The notes: a model not told the origin generated them from the letters alone. Shown: positions 8,153-25,352, counted from the stretch's first letter. The stretch is 58,500 nucleotides of DNA from Rossellomorea vietnamensis (GCF_025398035.1 NZ_CP104558.1:2677501-2736000), one strand, 5' to 3'. Numbers and translations: made by a program.

Positions 8153-8196
8153 AAAAAGGGCAAAGAAGCAGTTAAGGATTAACTGTCCCGCCCTTA
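8153..8196 (-). terminator. terminator of the S10-spc-alpha cluster after rplQ
   Basis: Minus strand: AAGGGC ... CAGTTAA-TCC-TTAACTG ... GCCCTT followed by a T run, starting 21 bp after the rplQ stop. A perfect 7-bp inner stem is stacked on a 6-bp outer stem across an internal loop. Confidence 0.75.
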
Positions 8197-8216
8197 ATGT
8201 TAGAAGTCACGAATTA

Positions 8217-8603
<387 letters not shown>

Positions 8604-8625
8604 CTATATATGAAAGAAGATGTTA

Positions 8626-9570
8626 TCAGTCGTCTTTACGTAATCCAAGTCCAAGGTCTTCAAGTTTAACTTTAACCTCTTCAAGGGATTTACGTCCTAG
8701 GTTACGCACTTTCATCATATCTTCTTCAGTCTTGTTAGCAAGCTCTTGAACAGTATTGATTCCAGCACGCTTCAGGCAGTTATAAGAACGAACAGAAAGA
8801 TCCAATTCTTCGATCGTCATCTCAAGAACTTTTTCTTTTTGGTCTTCTTCTTTTTCTACCATGATTTCAGCATTCTGCGCTTCATCTGTAAGGCCAACGA
8901 AAATATTTAAGTGTTCTGTTAGAATCTTAGCACCTAAAGAAATCGCTTCTTTTGGTCCAATACTTCCATCAGTCCATACATCAAGAGAAAGTTTATCGTA
9001 GTTCGTCATTTGACCAACACGAGTATTTTCTATTTGATAGTTAACGCGTGAAACTGGAGTGTAAATAGAATCGATTGGGATCACGCCAATAGGAAGATCC
9101 TCACGTTTGTTTTGGTCTGCTGGTCTGTACCCACGACCACGGGATGCACTTAAACGTACTCGGAAGTGACCACTCTTAGATAATGTTGCGATGTGTAAAT
9201 CAGGATTTAACACTTCAACATCACTATCATGAGTAATATCAGCAGCCGTTACGACTCCTTCGCCCTGTACATCAATCTCCAGCGTTTTTTCTTCATCAGA
9301 GTAGATCTTCAACGCCAGCTTCTTGATATTCAAAATGATGGATGTGACATCCTCTACGACGCCTTCAATTGTTGAAAACTCATGCAGTACTCCATCTATT
9401 TGAATAGATGTGACAGCAGCACCTGGGAGTGACGATAATAGGATACGACGTAAGGAGTTACCCAAAGTTGTACCATATCCACGCTCAAGTGGTTCTACGA
9501 CGAACTTTCCATATGTGGCATCATCGCTGATCTCAACCGTTTCAATTTTTGGCTTTTCAATTTCGATCAT
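8626..9570 (-). CDS. rpoA: DNA-directed RNA polymerase subunit alpha
   Basis: The alpha dimer nucleates RNA polymerase assembly and its C-terminal domain binds UP elements and activators. The 314-residue protein has the N-terminal dimerisation domain with [21 protein letters not shown] near residue 33, an acidic linker (about 225-245) and the alpha-CTD with the helix-hairpin-helix region [23 protein letters not shown]. Length equals that of B. subtilis. A 170-bp gap separates it from rpsK and holds a candidate extra promoter. Confidence 0.98.
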   Translation of the reverse strand: MIEIEKPKIETVEISDDATYGKFVVEPLERGYGTTLGNSLRRILLSSLPGAAVTSIQIDGVLHEFSTIEGVVEDVTSIILNIKKLALKIYSDEEKTLEIDVQGEGVVTAADITHDSDVEVLNPDLHIATLSKSGHFRVRLSASRGRGYRPADQNKREDLPIGVIPIDSIYTPVSRVNYQIENTRVGQMTNYDKLSLDVWTDGSIGPKEAISLGAKILTEHLNIFVGLTDEAQNAEIMVEKEEDQKEKVLEMTIEELDLSVRSYNCLKRAGINTVQELANKTEEDMMKVRNLGRKSLEEVKVKLEDLGLGLRKDD

Positions 9571-9692
9571 TAATATTTACCCTCCTTCAAAACGTCGAAA
9601 CTCCGGGCTAAATAAGATAAAGTCCGAAATTCCCCATGTTTACGTTCCCTATTGTGCACCAACAACTGGTTACTTTTCTGAATGAACGTATC

Positions 9693-9725
9693 TTGTATCA
9701 TATCCCATTATAGACAACGATACAA
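9693..9725 (-). promoter_or_regulatory. candidate internal promoter before rpoA, with inverted repeat
   Basis: Minus strand: TTGTAT (9720-9725), 17 bp, TATGAT (9697-9702). The 7-bp inverted repeat TTGTATC/GATACAA (9719-9725 and 9693-9699) frames the same segment. Confidence 0.5.
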
Positions 9726-9740
9726 AATTTATACAGAAAA

Positions 9741-10148
<408 letters not shown>

Positions 10149-10155
10149 TTACCTA

Positions 10156-10521
10156 TTATTTTTTCTTGTTAGCTACAGTCTTACGAGGACCTTTACGTGT
10201 ACGAGCATTGTTCTTCGTATGTTGTCCACGAACAGGTAGTCCACGACGGTGACGAAGACCGCGGTATGAACCGATTTCCATAAGACGTTTGATGTTTAGT
10301 GATACTTCACGACGAAGATCACCTTCTACTTTTAATTTATCAACGATATCACGAATCTTTCCTAGTTCGTCATCAGTAAGATCGCGAACGCGAGTATCCT
10401 CGGATACACCAGCTTCAGATAAGATTTTCGCTGCAGTATTTTTACCAATACCGTAGATGTATGTTAATGAAATGACAACACGTTTGTCACGTGGAATGTC
10501 TACACCAGCAATACGTGCCAT
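10156..10521 (-). CDS. rpsM: 30S ribosomal protein S13
   Basis: S13 is in the 30S head and forms bridges to the 50S subunit; its basic tail approaches the P-site tRNA. The 121-residue product begins [26 protein letters not shown], has the helix-hairpin-helix-like [10 protein letters not shown] segment and the [14 protein letters not shown] motif, and ends in a Lys-rich tail. Normal length; AGGAGG precedes the ATG. Confidence 0.98.
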   Translation of the reverse strand: MARIAGVDIPRDKRVVISLTYIYGIGKNTAAKILSEAGVSEDTRVRDLTDDELGKIRDIVDKLKVEGDLRREVSLNIKRLMEIGSYRGLRHRRGLPVRGQHTKNNARTRKGPRKTVANKKK

Positions 10522-10545
10522 AGTGATAGCGCACCTCCTTTAAGA

Positions 10546-10665
<120 letters not shown>

Positions 10666-10697
10666 CTAACCTCCTTAATAGTACGGAGTGCAATAGA

Positions 10698-10916
10698 TTA
10701 TTTATAACGATAAGTGATTCTACCACGAGTTAAGTCATACGGTGATAATTCCACTGTTACCTTGTCACCAGGTAGGATACGAATGAAATGCATACGGATC
10801 TTTCCTGAAACATGTGCCAGTACTGTATGACCATTTTCTAATTCTACCTTAAACATCGCATTGGGCAAAGTCTCGGCGACCTTACCTTCAACTTCAATTA
10901 CATCATCCTTAGCCAT
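10698..10916 (-). CDS. infA: translation initiation factor IF-1
   Basis: IF-1 occupies the A-site region of the 30S subunit during initiation. The product is a 72-residue OB-fold (S1-like) protein beginning [20 protein letters not shown] and ending [14 protein letters not shown] use the ATG at 10916, giving the standard length; upstream in-frame codons belong to the overlapping end of the KOW-domain gene (8-bp overlap), which points to translational coupling. Confidence 0.97.
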   Translation of the reverse strand: MAKDDVIEVEGKVAETLPNAMFKVELENGHTVLAHVSGKIRMHFIRILPGDKVTVELSPYDLTRGRITYRYK

Positions 10917-11247
10917 CGAACATGTCTCCCTTCTTCTCATCATTTAATACTTCGTTAACAAACTTTGAAACAGCATAACGCAGTTTACCGTTCGTTACTC
11001 TGCCTGATTCTATAATACTGTTTTGAACTTCTGGAGAAACATAGTCACACAAGTGAAGATGAGCGATGTTCTTTCGCTTGGCGCGATCGAACTTTCGTCT
11101 ATCCCCATCTGCTATCAGTACAAAACGTTCATCCAACTGCTGAATAACGACCGAGTAGCTTCCAGTCTCTCGCCCTTTGAGGGTTTGAACAATCTGGCCT
11201 ATCCTCGGAACCGTTGATTCTGACTCGATCAATCCAATCACCTTCAC
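10909..11247 (-). CDS. KOW-domain RNA-binding protein (L14e-like, YbzG-type)
   Basis: A 112-residue protein with an N-terminal KOW-like segment (about 10-45: [23 protein letters not shown]) followed by a basic region ([20 protein letters not shown]) suited to RNA binding. Bacillota carry such an L14e-related gene between map and infA; in B. subtilis the equivalent is ybzG, though I give no symbol because the match is by position and fold only. Its start directly abuts the map stop and its end overlaps infA, so it is translated with the initiation-factor block. Its role in the ribosome is unsettled. Confidence 0.8.
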   Translation of the reverse strand: MKVIGLIESESTVPRIGQIVQTLKGRETGSYSVVIQQLDERFVLIADGDRRKFDRAKRKNIAHLHLCDYVSPEVQNSIIESGRVTNGKLRYAVSKFVNEVLNDEKKGDMFDG

Positions 11248-11993
11248 TTAGGCTTTCGTCAATATCTCATAGCCGTCTTCAGTAATTGCTATGGTGTGTT
11301 CAAAGTGCGCACACATTTTATCATCTACTGTGACGACTGTCCAGTTATCTGATAACGTTCTAACATATCGACTTCCTGCATTAACCATTGGTTCAATAGC
11401 CAGTACCATGCCAGGCTTTAAACGCGGACCTTTGTTGGGTGGTCCATAATGAGGGATTTGCGGGTCCTCATGTAAGTCTTGACCAACTCCGTGTCCCACA
11501 TACTCCCGAACGATTGAAAAGCCATTAGCTTCAACAAAAGTTTGTATACTATGAGAGATATTCGACAGACGCTCGCCTGGTTTCGCTTCTTTGAGGCCCA
11601 GAAATAATGATTCTTCCGTTACATCAAGAAGCTTCCGGGTTTCATCATCTATTGTTCCAACTGGATATGTCCAAGCTGAGTCACCGTGATAACCATTATA
11701 TTTAGCACCGATATCGATGCTGATTATATCGCCATCTTTCAATACCCGATCGCCTGGAATTCCATGTACCAACTCATTGTTGACTGAAGCACAGATGCTG
11801 CCACGAAACCCATTATACCCTTTAAAAGATGGAATTGCATCATGTTTACGAATGAATTTTTCAGCAATTGCATCCAATTCCTTCGTCGATATTCCCGGAG
11901 AAATATACTTTTGCAATTCCGCATGAGTCAATGCAACAATCTTACCAGCATGCCGCATAATCTCAATCTCTCTCGGAGTTTTAGAAATGATCA

Positions 11994-11994
<1 letters not shown>
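11248..11994 (-). CDS. map: methionine aminopeptidase, type I
   Basis: Removes the initiator Met from nascent proteins with small second residues. The 248-residue enzyme shows the pita-bread fold motifs: [21 protein letters not shown] supplying the two metal Asp ligands, [18 protein letters not shown] with metal His and substrate-binding His, MVLAIEPM with a Glu ligand, and AHFEHTIAI with the last Glu. It starts at ATG 11994, overlapping the adk stop in TAATG. Confidence 0.97.
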
Positions 11995-13997
<2,003 letters not shown>

Positions 13998-13998
<1 letters not shown>

Positions 13999-14438
13999 TA
14001 GATCACCTCGGATGTACCGCCAGCAGCTTCGATAGCTTCTTTAGCAGTGGTTGAGAATTTTTGTGCTTTTACTGTAAGCTTTTTCTCGATTTTACCTTTA
14101 CCAAGAATCTTAATTCCTGCTTTTTCGTTACTCACTACACCAGATTCTACAAGTAGAGCTGGAGTAACTTCTGTACCATCTTCGAAGCGATTCAATGCGT
14201 CAAGGTTGACGATTGCATATTCTTTACGATTGATGTTCGTGAATCCACGTTTAGGTAGACGTTGGAACAATGGTGTTTGACCACCCTCGAAGCCAGGACG
14301 AGTTCCGCCACCTGAACGGGCGTTTTGTCCTTTATGACCTTTACCAGCAGTCTTTCCATTACCTGAACCAATACCACGTCCTACACGATTGCGGACTTTA
14401 CGTGAACCTTCTGTAGGCTTTAACTCATGTAATTTCAT
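13998..14438 (-). CDS. rplO: 50S ribosomal protein L15
   Basis: L15 is a late-assembly protein with a long basic N-terminal extension threaded into 23S rRNA. The 146-residue product begins [22 protein letters not shown] and has the Gly/Lys-rich [15 protein letters not shown] block, then the [18 protein letters not shown] motif. Normal length and position between rpmD and secY, with AGGAGG ahead of the ATG. Confidence 0.98.
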
Positions 14439-14470
14439 GTCGGCACCTCCTTCTTTTTAAGCGTTAAGAA

Positions 14471-14653
14471 TTATTTTTCAGTTACTGTTACAAGGTGAGC
14501 GACTTTGTTGATCATACCGCGGATAGCAGCATTATCTTGTTGCTCAACCGTTTGGTGCATTTTGCGAAGTCCTAAAGCTTCAACCGTTTTGCGTTGATCT
14601 TGAGGACGGCCAATGATGCTGCGAGTGAGGGTAATTTCTAGTTTGTTAGCCAT
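14471..14653 (-). CDS. rpmD: 50S ribosomal protein L30
   Basis: A 60-residue short-form bacterial L30: [20 protein letters not shown], then [15 protein letters not shown]. It binds 23S rRNA beside 5S rRNA. It lies 13 bp after rpsE and 32 bp before rplO, with GGGAGGG as ribosome site. Nothing unusual. Confidence 0.97.
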   Translation of the reverse strand: MANKLEITLTRSIIGRPQDQRKTVEALGLRKMHQTVEQQDNAAIRGMINKVAHLVTVTEK

Positions 14654-14666
14654 CGTTATCCCTCCC

Positions 14667-15167
14667 TTAACCTAAGATCTCTTCTACTGATTTACCACGT
14701 AGTTTAGCTACGTCTTCAGCACGCTTTAATTGTTTTAAACCTTCGATTGTAGCGCGAACCATGTTGATTGGAGTGTTAGATCCTAATGATTTAGATAGGA
14801 TATCTTGAACACCAGCTAATTCAAGTACGGCACGAACAGGTCCACCGGCGATGATTCCTGTACCCGCAGAAGCAGGTTTGATCAGGATCTGACCAGCACC
14901 AAATCGTCCAGTTACTAGGTGAGGTGTAGTACCTTCAACCATAGGAACTTCAATTAGATTCTTTTTCGCATCTTCAATCGCTTTACGGATCGCATCAGGT
15001 ACTTCCTGAGCTTTCCCAGTTCCGAAACCAACGTGACCGTTTTTATCGCCCACTACTACAAGAGCAGCGAAACGGAAACGACGTCCACCTTTAACTACTT
15101 TCGCAACACGATTGATTGTAACTACGCGTTCTTCAAATTCTAGTTTGCTTGAGTCAATACGACGCAT
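14667..15167 (-). CDS. rpsE: 30S ribosomal protein S5
   Basis: S5 shapes the mRNA entry channel and decoding fidelity. The 166-residue protein has the N-terminal double-stranded-RNA-binding-like domain ([25 protein letters not shown]) and the C-terminal domain with [18 protein letters not shown]. The loop VVKGGRRF, where spectinomycin-resistance changes arise in other bacteria, looks wild type. ATG behind GGAGGGA. Confidence 0.98.
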   Translation of the reverse strand: MRRIDSSKLEFEERVVTINRVAKVVKGGRRFRFAALVVVGDKNGHVGFGTGKAQEVPDAIRKAIEDAKKNLIEVPMVEGTTPHLVTGRFGAGQILIKPASAGTGIIAGGPVRAVLELAGVQDILSKSLGSNTPINMVRATIEGLKQLKRAEDVAKLRGKSVEEILG

Positions 15168-15190
15168 CTGGAATGTCCCTCCTTTTTTTA

Positions 15191-15553
15191 TTAAAATTCT
15201 AAGCCGTTTTCACGAGCTGCTTCAGCCAAAGCTTTGATACGGCCATGATATAAATATCCACCACGGTCAAATACTACAGATTTTAATCCTTTTTCTACTG
15301 CACGTTTCGCAACTAGTTCTCCAACTTTTGCTGCTGCATCAGTTGTAGCAGAAGAATCTAGGTTGAAATCTTTATCTTGAGAAGATGCACTAACTAGAGT
15401 AACACCATTCATATCATCGATAAGTTGAGCGTAGATATTTTTGTTAGAACGGAAAACGTTCAAACGAGGACGAGTTTCAGTTCCAGTAATTTTTGAACGG
15501 ACACGAGCATGTCTCTTCTTACGTGTTTTGTTCTTATCTGGCTTAGTAATCAC
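15191..15553 (-). CDS. rplR: 50S ribosomal protein L18
   Basis: L18 binds 5S rRNA and links it to the large subunit. The 120-residue product has the basic N-terminus ([19 protein letters not shown]), the [20 protein letters not shown] strand region and ends [25 protein letters not shown] over its C-terminal part. Typical length; lies between rplF and rpsE. Confidence 0.98.
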   Translation of the reverse strand: MITKPDKNKTRKKRHARVRSKITGTETRPRLNVFRSNKNIYAQLIDDMNGVTLVSASSQDKDFNLDSSATTDAAAKVGELVAKRAVEKGLKSVVFDRGGYLYHGRIKALAEAARENGLEF

Positions 15554-15586
15554 CTACGGTCACTCCTTTCTTTTGCCTACGCGGCA

Positions 15587-16126
15587 TTATTTACCTGTTT
15601 TACCTTCTTTACGACGAACATATTCACCTTCGTAGCGAATACCTTTTCCTTTGTAAGGCTCAGGAGAGCGTACAGCACGAATGTTAGCAGCTAATGCTCC
15701 AACACGTTCTTTGTCGATACCTTTGATAGATATCTTTGTATTAGCCGGTACTTCGATCTCGATACCTTGTTCTGGTTCGATCTCAACTGGGTGAGAGTAA
15801 CCAACGTTAAGCACAAGCTTAGTACCTTGCTTTTGAGCACGGTAACCTACACCGACTAGCTCAAGATTTCTTTGGAATCCTTTAGATACACCTTCAACCA
15901 TGTTCGCGATTAGGGCACGAGTTGTACCGTGTAACGCGCGGTGTTCTTTTGCATCAGAAGGACGAGTAACTGTCGCTACGTTTCCTTCTAATTCAACTTT
16001 AATATCAGAATTGAATGTACGAGAAAGTTCCCCTTTAGGTCCTTTTACAGTTACAGTGTTATCTTCACCTACTGTTAGAGTAACGTCAGATGGAATTTCT
16101 ACTGGTAGTTTTCCTACACGTGACAT
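15587..16126 (-). CDS. rplF: 50S ribosomal protein L6
   Basis: L6 lies near the stalk base and sarcin-ricin loop, contacting the factor-binding site. The 179-residue product begins [19 protein letters not shown] and has the signature [23 protein letters not shown] near the end. Two repeated RNA-recognition-like halves are expected. Normal length, AGGTGC-type ribosome site. Confidence 0.98.
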   Translation of the reverse strand: MSRVGKLPVEIPSDVTLTVGEDNTVTVKGPKGELSRTFNSDIKVELEGNVATVTRPSDAKEHRALHGTTRALIANMVEGVSKGFQRNLELVGVGYRAQKQGTKLVLNVGYSHPVEIEPEQGIEIEVPANTKISIKGIDKERVGALAANIRAVRSPEPYKGKGIRYEGEYVRRKEGKTGK

Positions 16127-16156
16127 CCTGTTGCACCTCCATTCATATAAAAAATA

Positions 16157-16555
16157 TTACCAAACGTAAGCTAGAACTTCTCCGCCTACTTGTTGAGCAC
16201 GAGCTTCTTTATCAGTTAAAACACCTGTAGAAGTAGAAACAAGTGCGATACCTAAACCGTTTAGTACTTTAGGTACCTCTGTTGATTTTGCATATACACG
16301 TAAACCAGGTTTAGAGATACGCTTTAATCCAGTAATTACTCGTTCGTTGTTTGCTCCATATTTCAAGAAAATGCGGATAACACCTTGCTTGTTATCTTCT
16401 ACATATTCTACGTCACGTACGAAACCTTCACGTTTAAGGATTTCTGCAATTTCTTTCTTGATGTTAGAAGCAGGAACTTCTAATCTTTCGTGACGAACCA
16501 TGTTCGCATTACGGATGCGAGTTAGCAAATCTGCAATTGGATCTGTCATTGTCAT
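16157..16555 (-). CDS. rpsH: 30S ribosomal protein S8
   Basis: S8 is a primary binder of the 16S central domain; in E. coli it represses the spc operon, a role not shown in bacilli. The 132-residue protein begins [20 protein letters not shown] and ends with [26 protein letters not shown] over its last part. ATG at 16555 preceded by GGAGG. Confidence 0.98.
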   Translation of the reverse strand: MTMTDPIADLLTRIRNANMVRHERLEVPASNIKKEIAEILKREGFVRDVEYVEDNKQGVIRIFLKYGANNERVITGLKRISKPGLRVYAKSTEVPKVLNGLGIALVSTSTGVLTDKEARAQQVGGEVLAYVW

Positions 16556-16585
16556 AATAATTTACCTCCTTCCCAATATAGGGTA

Positions 16586-16795
<210 letters not shown>

Positions 16796-17335
16796 TTACT
16801 TTTGGAATGGCATTCCGATTTGTGTCAACAATTCACGAGCTTCTTCGTCTGTGTTCGCAGTTGTTACGATTACGATATCCATACCACGTACTTTAGACAC
16901 TTTATCATAGTCAATCTCAGGGAAAATCAATTGCTCTTTAACTCCTAATGTGTAGTTACCGCGACCGTCGAATGCTTTTTTAGAAACACCACGGAAGTCA
17001 CGTACACGTGGAAGTGAAACAGAAATTAATTTATCTAAGAATTGGTACATACGCTCTCCGCGTAGAGTAACTTTTGCACCGATTGGCATACCTTCACGAA
17101 GACGGAAGCCTGCGATTGATTTCTTAGCTTTTGTTACAACTGGCTTTTGACCAGTGATTTGAGTTAATTCATCAACAGCTACATCAAGAGCTTTTGAGTT
17201 TTGAACAGCATCACCGATACCCATGTTGACAACGATCTTTTCAACTTTAGGTACTTCCATTACTGATTTGTAATTGAATTTGCTAACTAGAGCTGGACTG
17301 ATTTCTTGTTGGAATTTTTCTTTTAGGCGGTTCAT
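16796..17335 (-). CDS. rplE: 50S ribosomal protein L5
   Basis: L5 binds 5S rRNA and forms an inter-subunit bridge and P-site tRNA contact. The 179-residue product begins [20 protein letters not shown] and shows the [29 protein letters not shown] block. Normal length; GGGAGG upstream of the ATG. Confidence 0.98.
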   Translation of the reverse strand: MNRLKEKFQQEISPALVSKFNYKSVMEVPKVEKIVVNMGIGDAVQNSKALDVAVDELTQITGQKPVVTKAKKSIAGFRLREGMPIGAKVTLRGERMYQFLDKLISVSLPRVRDFRGVSKKAFDGRGNYTLGVKEQLIFPEIDYDKVSKVRGMDIVIVTTANTDEEARELLTQIGMPFQK

Positions 17336-17361
17336 TCAGAATACCTCCCTTCTTAATCGTA

Positions 17362-17673
17362 CTATTTATCTAGAACTTCACCTGATTTTTTTGCTACACG
17401 TACTTTTTTGCCGTCTTCTGTCTTATAACCTACACGAGTTGGCTCGTTAGATTTCGGATCTAGAAGCATAACATTTGATACATGGATAGATGCTTCCTGG
17501 CTGATGATTCCACCTTGCGGGTTCATCTGTGAAGGCTTAGCGTGTTTTTTCACAACGTTGATACCTTCAACTAGCACTCGGTCTTTTTTAGGGAATGAAG
17601 CAAGAACAACACCTGTTTTGCCTTTGTCTTTCCCAGTAATGACCATTACTTTATCGCCTTTTTTTACATGCAT
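17362..17673 (-). CDS. rplX: 50S ribosomal protein L24
   Basis: An assembly-initiator protein of the 50S subunit. The 103-residue product starts [21 protein letters not shown], a KOW motif, and ends [10 protein letters not shown] place the start at ATG 17673, behind AGGAGG; the nine codons further upstream are in the ribosome-site region and lack similarity. Between rplN and rplE as usual. Confidence 0.97.
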   Translation of the reverse strand: MHVKKGDKVMVITGKDKGKTGVVLASFPKKDRVLVEGINVVKKHAKPSQMNPQGGIISQEASIHVSNVMLLDPKSNEPTRVGYKTEDGKKVRVAKKSGEVLDK

Positions 17674-17712
17674 TTCATCGCACCTCCTTGAATGGCCCAA
17701 TGCTAATATCTA

Positions 17713-18389
<677 letters not shown>

Positions 18390-18409
18390 TTAAGCAAACC
18401 TCCTCTCAT

Positions 18410-19696
<1,287 letters not shown>

Positions 19697-19699
19697 AGC

Positions 19700-20041
19700 T
19701 TATCCCTCCTTCTTTTCTGATACGACAAGTGTAATGTGACTTGTACGTTTGTTGATTTGACTTGCACGTCCCATCGCACGAGGACGGAAACGTTTAAGTG
19801 TTGGTCCTTCATTTACATAAGCCTCAGTTACCACTAGGCTATTAATATCCATGTCAAAGTTGTGCTCTGCGTTCGCAATAGCAGACTTAAGTACTTTTTC
19901 GATTACTGGTGAAGCAGCTTTAGGTGTGTGCTTTAAGATAGCAACCGCTTCTCCAACTTGCTTACCTCGGATTAGATCAACGACTAAACGTACTTTACGA
20001 GGAGCAATACGTACTGTTCTTGCAACAGCTTTTGCTTGCAT
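19700..20041 (-). CDS. rplV: 50S ribosomal protein L22
   Basis: L22 has a long hairpin lining the peptide exit tunnel; changes there give macrolide resistance. The 113-residue product begins [20 protein letters not shown] and the hairpin [25 protein letters not shown] is intact, with no insertion or deletion visible. Normal length. Confidence 0.98.
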   Translation of the reverse strand: MQAKAVARTVRIAPRKVRLVVDLIRGKQVGEAVAILKHTPKAASPVIEKVLKSAIANAEHNFDMDINSLVVTEAYVNEGPTLKRFRPRAMGRASQINKRTSHITLVVSEKKEG

Positions 20042-20060
20042 TAGGATACCCTCCTCTCAA

Positions 20061-20375
<315 letters not shown>

Positions 20376-20399
20376 TTAAGGAACCGTAGCACAATCCCG

Positions 20400-21251
<852 letters not shown>

Positions 21252-21261
21252 TTAAAGAATT

Positions 21262-21546
21262 TTATACTTCAAAGAATTCGATTTCTTTACTGTCAGCAGT
21301 AAGCTTAACGATAGCTTTACGACGCTTGTTAGTGTAACCAGCGTGTTTACCCATGCGCTTGAACTTACCTTTGTAGTTCATGATGTTTACTTTATCTACT
21401 TTCACGTCAAAGATTGCTTGAACGGCGTCTTTTACTTGAGTCTTGTTAGCTCTAGTATCAACTTCGAAAGTATACTTTTTCTCAGACATAAGATCAGTTG
21501 AAGCCTCTGTAATTACGGGGCGCTTAATGATTTCACGTACATCCAT
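21262..21546 (-). CDS. rplW: 50S ribosomal protein L23
   Basis: L23 at the tunnel exit is the main docking site for trigger factor and SRP. The 94-residue product begins [20 protein letters not shown], with [21 protein letters not shown] later. Its ATG overlaps the rplD stop by one base. Confidence 0.98.
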   Translation of the reverse strand: MDVREIIKRPVITEASTDLMSEKKYTFEVDTRANKTQVKDAVQAIFDVKVDKVNIMNYKGKFKRMGKHAGYTNKRRKAIVKLTADSKEIEFFEV

Positions 21547-22169
21547 TATGCGAGCACCTCCTCTACTTTTTCAACAGCTGATTTAGTCATCACTAGTTTG
21601 TCATGTCCTAATACATCCAGAACGCTAATTCCTTCTGCAGTAACAACAGTTACACCAGGGATGTTACGAGCTGAAAGTGCTACGTTTTCGTCAAGACCGT
21701 CAGTGATTACTAATGTTTTAGAATCAACAGAAAGACCTTTTAGAACGCTAGCAAATTCTTTTGTTTTAGGAGCATCGAATGATAATGCTTCTAATACTAA
21801 GATGTTTTCTTCTACAACTTTAGAAGAAAGTGCAGATTTAATCGCTAAGCGACGAACTTTCTTAGGAAGTTTGTAGCTGTAGCTGCGTGGAACTGGTCCA
21901 AATACAGTACCACCACCGCGCCATTGTGGAGAACGGATTGACCCTTGACGAGCACGACCTGTTCCTTTTTGACGCCAAGGCTTACGCCCACCGCCACGTA
22001 CTTCAGAACGATTTTTTACTTTATGATTACCTTGGCGTAAAGACGCTCTTTGCATCAATACTGCTTCAGTCATCACGTGTGTGTTTGGTTCAATACCAAA
22101 AACAGTGTCATTAAGTTCGATATCACCAACTTTAGAACCGCTTTGGTTAAATAATGCTACTTTCGGCAT
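21546..22169 (-). CDS. rplD: 50S ribosomal protein L4
   Basis: L4 reaches into the exit tunnel with an extended loop, here visible as [24 protein letters not shown], and it looks intact at the macrolide-resistance positions. The 207-residue length is normal for bacilli. In E. coli L4 represses its own operon; whether the structured rpsJ leader here serves that purpose is unknown. Confidence 0.98.
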   Translation of the reverse strand: MPKVALFNQSGSKVGDIELNDTVFGIEPNTHVMTEAVLMQRASLRQGNHKVKNRSEVRGGGRKPWRQKGTGRARQGSIRSPQWRGGGTVFGPVPRSYSYKLPKKVRRLAIKSALSSKVVEENILVLEALSFDAPKTKEFASVLKGLSVDSKTLVITDGLDENVALSARNIPGVTVVTAEGISVLDVLGHDKLVMTKSAVEKVEEVLA

Positions 22170-22199
22170 TCTTGTTTCCTCCTTTCTTGAAAAGTTCTA

Positions 22200-22829
22200 T
22201 TAGTTTGCTTTAATAGCTGACTTTACTTTGATCAGTTGTTTCTTAGGTCCAGGTACATTACCTTTAACTAAGATAAGGTTACGTTCAGCATCAACTTTTA
22301 CAATTTCAAGGTTTTGAATTGTAATTTGCTCTCCGCCCATACGTCCAGGTAGTAATTTACCTTTGAATACACGGTTTGGATCAACAGGACCCATTGAACC
22401 GGGACGACGGTGGTAACGAGAACCATGGGACATAGGTCCGCGTGATTGGTTGTGACGCTTGATAGCACCTTGGAAACCTTTACCTTTTGAAACTCCTGTT
22501 ACATCTACGATTTCGCCTGCAGCGAAAATATCAACTTTGACTTCTTGACCAACTTCGTACTCTTCTACGTTTACACCGCGGATTTCACGGATGAAGCGCT
22601 TAGGAGCAGTTTCAGCTTTAGCAACGTGGCCTCTCTCTGGTTTGTTAGAAAGCTTTTCACGTTTGTCTTCAAAACCTACTTGGATAGCTTCGTAGCCATC
22701 AACGTCTGTAGATTTCTTTTGAAGTACCACGTTTTGAGCAGCCTCGATAACAGTTACAGGGATAAGATCACCGTTTTCAGCGAAAACTTGAGTCATACCA
22801 ATCTTTCTTCCTAAGATTCCTTTGGTCAT
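22200..22829 (-). CDS. rplC: 50S ribosomal protein L3
   Basis: L3 is an assembly initiator whose loop approaches the peptidyl-transferase centre. The 209-residue product begins [21 protein letters not shown] and has the signature [23 protein letters not shown] in mid-protein. The linezolid/tiamulin loop ([12 protein letters not shown]) looks ordinary. Confidence 0.98.
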   Translation of the reverse strand: MTKGILGRKIGMTQVFAENGDLIPVTVIEAAQNVVLQKKSTDVDGYEAIQVGFEDKREKLSNKPERGHVAKAETAPKRFIREIRGVNVEEYEVGQEVKVDIFAAGEIVDVTGVSKGKGFQGAIKRHNQSRGPMSHGSRYHRRPGSMGPVDPNRVFKGKLLPGRMGGEQITIQNLEIVKVDAERNLILVKGNVPGPKKQLIKVKSAIKAN

Positions 22830-22864
22830 TAGTCACACCTCCTGATTATTATGGTTTTTATGAA

Positions 22865-23446
<582 letters not shown>

Positions 23447-23502
23447 TTAAAAGAATATCCGTTTCGTGAAGATGAATAATTTAATTTATTTGAGCGACTG
23501 CA

Positions 23503-23630
23503 TGTTGATTTCCACTGCAGGCAGCTCGCTTTCCGCGGGGTGGGCGGTGAGCCTCCTCGGCTTCGCCTGCGGGGTCTCACCTGTCCCACGTTTCCCGCAG
23601 GAGTCGAGCTGCCTTCCGTTGCAATCAACA
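23503..23630. repeat. palindromic repeat element, copy B
   Basis: 128 bp bounded by TGTTGATT and AATCAACA. Arms GGCAGCTCG (23520-23528) and CGAGCTGCC (23605-23613) pair. The core shares CGCTTTCCGCGGGG, GGCGGTGAGCCTCCTC, GCGGGGTCTCACCTGTCC and TTTCCCGCAGGAGTCGAG with copy A at 4525-4650, same orientation. It lies upstream of the S10 promoters. No gene is seen in the surrounding 915-bp gap (23174-24088), and 23631-23821 shows nothing notable. Confidence 0.9.
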
Positions 23631-23821
23631 ATGGGTTTTATGAGTTATCGTTTTAGAGATAACAGTTCCTAAGAGCATATATGACAATGGAGTTATCACA
23701 TTATATATAGAAGAAAGTCGCAAAAATAATCATTCATCTTGATGGAACGAGCTTCTCATCGAACTCGTTCGGAATTATTGTGCTTTTTGAAAAGCATATA
23801 ATGTATATTTTGCAGTCGCTA

Positions 23822-23953
23822 GCTGTTGATTGGAGGGCAAGACGGAGACTCCTACGGGAAAAGCGGAATAGGTGAGACCCCGCAGGAGCGCCAGCGACGA
23901 GGAGGCTCGCCTTCCGCCCGAGGAAAGCGAAGTCTTGCCCGGAAATCAACAGC
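23822..23953. repeat. palindromic repeat element, copy C (inverted)
   Basis: About 130 bp bounded by CTGTTGATT and AATCAACAG, in the orientation opposite to copies A and B. Arms GGGCAAGAC (23835-23843) and GTCTTGCCC (23932-23940) pair but differ in sequence from those of A and B. Shared blocks in reverse complement include GGTGAGACCCCGCAGGAG and GAGGAGGCTCGCC. Confidence 0.88.
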
Positions 23954-24042
23954 GGTGTTACAAACTGAATCCATATTGATCTTAAGATTAGGTTCAGTTC
24001 GTTCGGTAAAGGCAATTATCTTCCTACTCAAAAAATGAACAT

Positions 24043-24077
24043 AAAAAAACAGATGGACACAAGGTCCATCTGTTTTT
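24043..24077 (-). terminator. intrinsic terminator of tuf
   Basis: Perfect 14-bp stem AAAAACAGATGGAC / GTCCATCTGTTTTT with a 5-nt loop and T-tract, 11 bp after the tuf stop on the minus strand. Confidence 0.93.
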
Positions 24078-24088
24078 GATATCAATGA

Positions 24089-25279
24089 TTACTCAGTGAT
24101 TGTAGCTACTACTCCAGCACCTACAGTACGTCCACCCTCACGGATAGAGAACTTAGTACCTTCTTCGATAGCGATTGGAGCGATAAGCTCAACAGTCATT
24201 TCGATGTTATCGCCAGGCATAACCATTTCTACACCTTCAGGAAGGTTACAGATACCAGTTACGTCAGTTGTACGGAAGTAGAACTGTGGGCGGTAGTTAG
24301 TGAAGAATGGAGTGTGACGTCCACCTTCTTCTTTAGAAAGAACATAAACTTCTGCTTTGAACTTTGTGTGTGGAGTGATTGTACCTGGCTTAGCAAGTAC
24401 TTGTCCACGTTGGATATCTTCACGAGCTACACCACGAAGTAGTGCACCGATGTTGTCTCCAGCTTCAGCATAGTCAAGAAGCTTACGGAACATTTCTACA
24501 CCTGTTACAGTTGTAGATTTAGGCTCTTCAGAAAGACCGATGATGTCGATAGTGTCTCCAACTTTAACTTGTCCACGCTCAACACGACCAGTAGCAACTG
24601 TTCCACGACCTGTGATTGAGAATACGTCCTCAACAGGCATCATGAATGGCTTGTCAGTGTCACGCTCTGGAGTTGGGATGTAGCTATCTACAGCTTCCAT
24701 AAGTTCGAAGATTTTCGCTTCCCACTCAGCATCTCCTTCAAGAGCTTTAAGAGCAGAACCTTTGATTACTGGTACGTCATCGCCAGGGAAATCGTACTCA
24801 GAAAGAAGGTCACGAACTTCCATTTCTACTAATTCAAGTAGTTCTTCGTCGTCTACCATGTCACATTTGTTCATGAATACAACTAGGTATGGAACACCTA
24901 CTTGACGAGAAAGAAGGATGTGCTCACGAGTTTGTGGCATTGGGCCGTCAGCAGCAGATACTACTAGGATCCCACCATCCATTTGTGCAGCACCAGTGAT
25001 CATGTTCTTAACATAGTCAGCATGTCCTGGGCAGTCAACGTGTGCATAGTGACGAGTATCAGTTTCGTACTCAACGTGCGCAGTAGAGATTGTGATTCCA
25101 CGTTCTCTTTCTTCTGGAGCACCGTCGATTTGGTCATATGCCATTGCAGTTCCACGACCATACTTCTTGTGAAGTGTAGTTGTGATTGCAGCTGTTAGAG
25201 TTGTTTTACCATGGTCAACGTGACCGATTGTACCGATATTCGCATGTTGCTTGGAACGATCAAATTTTTCCTTACCCAT
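24089..25279 (-). CDS. tuf: translation elongation factor Tu
   Basis: Delivers aminoacyl-tRNA to the ribosome as a GTP complex. The 396-residue product has the G motifs [17 protein letters not shown] and NKCDM, then the two beta-barrel domains ending in GVVATITE. I use ATG 25279 ([12 protein letters not shown]) behind AGGAGG; the longer frame to 25363 lies in the leader. It follows fusA after 128 bp and seems to have its own promoter in addition to str-operon readthrough. Confidence 0.98.
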   Translation of the reverse strand: MGKEKFDRSKQHANIGTIGHVDHGKTTLTAAITTTLHKKYGRGTAMAYDQIDGAPEERERGITISTAHVEYETDTRHYAHVDCPGHADYVKNMITGAAQMDGGILVVSAADGPMPQTREHILLSRQVGVPYLVVFMNKCDMVDDEELLELVEMEVRDLLSEYDFPGDDVPVIKGSALKALEGDAEWEAKIFELMEAVDSYIPTPERDTDKPFMMPVEDVFSITGRGTVATGRVERGQVKVGDTIDIIGLSEEPKSTTVTGVEMFRKLLDYAEAGDNIGALLRGVAREDIQRGQVLAKPGTITPHTKFKAEVYVLSKEEGGRHTPFFTNYRPQFYFRTTDVTGICNLPEGVEMVMPGDNIEMTVELIAPIAIEEGTKFSIREGGRTVGAGVVATITE

Positions 25280-25317
25280 TTGAAAATCCTCCTTTGATTT
25301 TAAAGAAAATAAGTATA

Positions 25318-25352
25318 TTTTGGGTGTCTCAGAGACAGTCGAAAACCATCTC
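25318..25352 (-). promoter_or_regulatory. hairpin in the tuf leader
   Basis: Minus strand GTGTCAGAGA ... TCTCTGAGACAC: two 5-bp helices separated by a 2-nt bulge, around a 13-nt loop. No T-tract follows, so it is probably not a terminator; it may stabilise or regulate tuf mRNA. Confidence 0.45.

Noticed and set aside
23466..23672. Small ORFs across the palindromic repeat copies
   Set aside because: Open frames arise from the GC-rich palindrome; no ribosome site, and the same frames are disrupted in the other copies.
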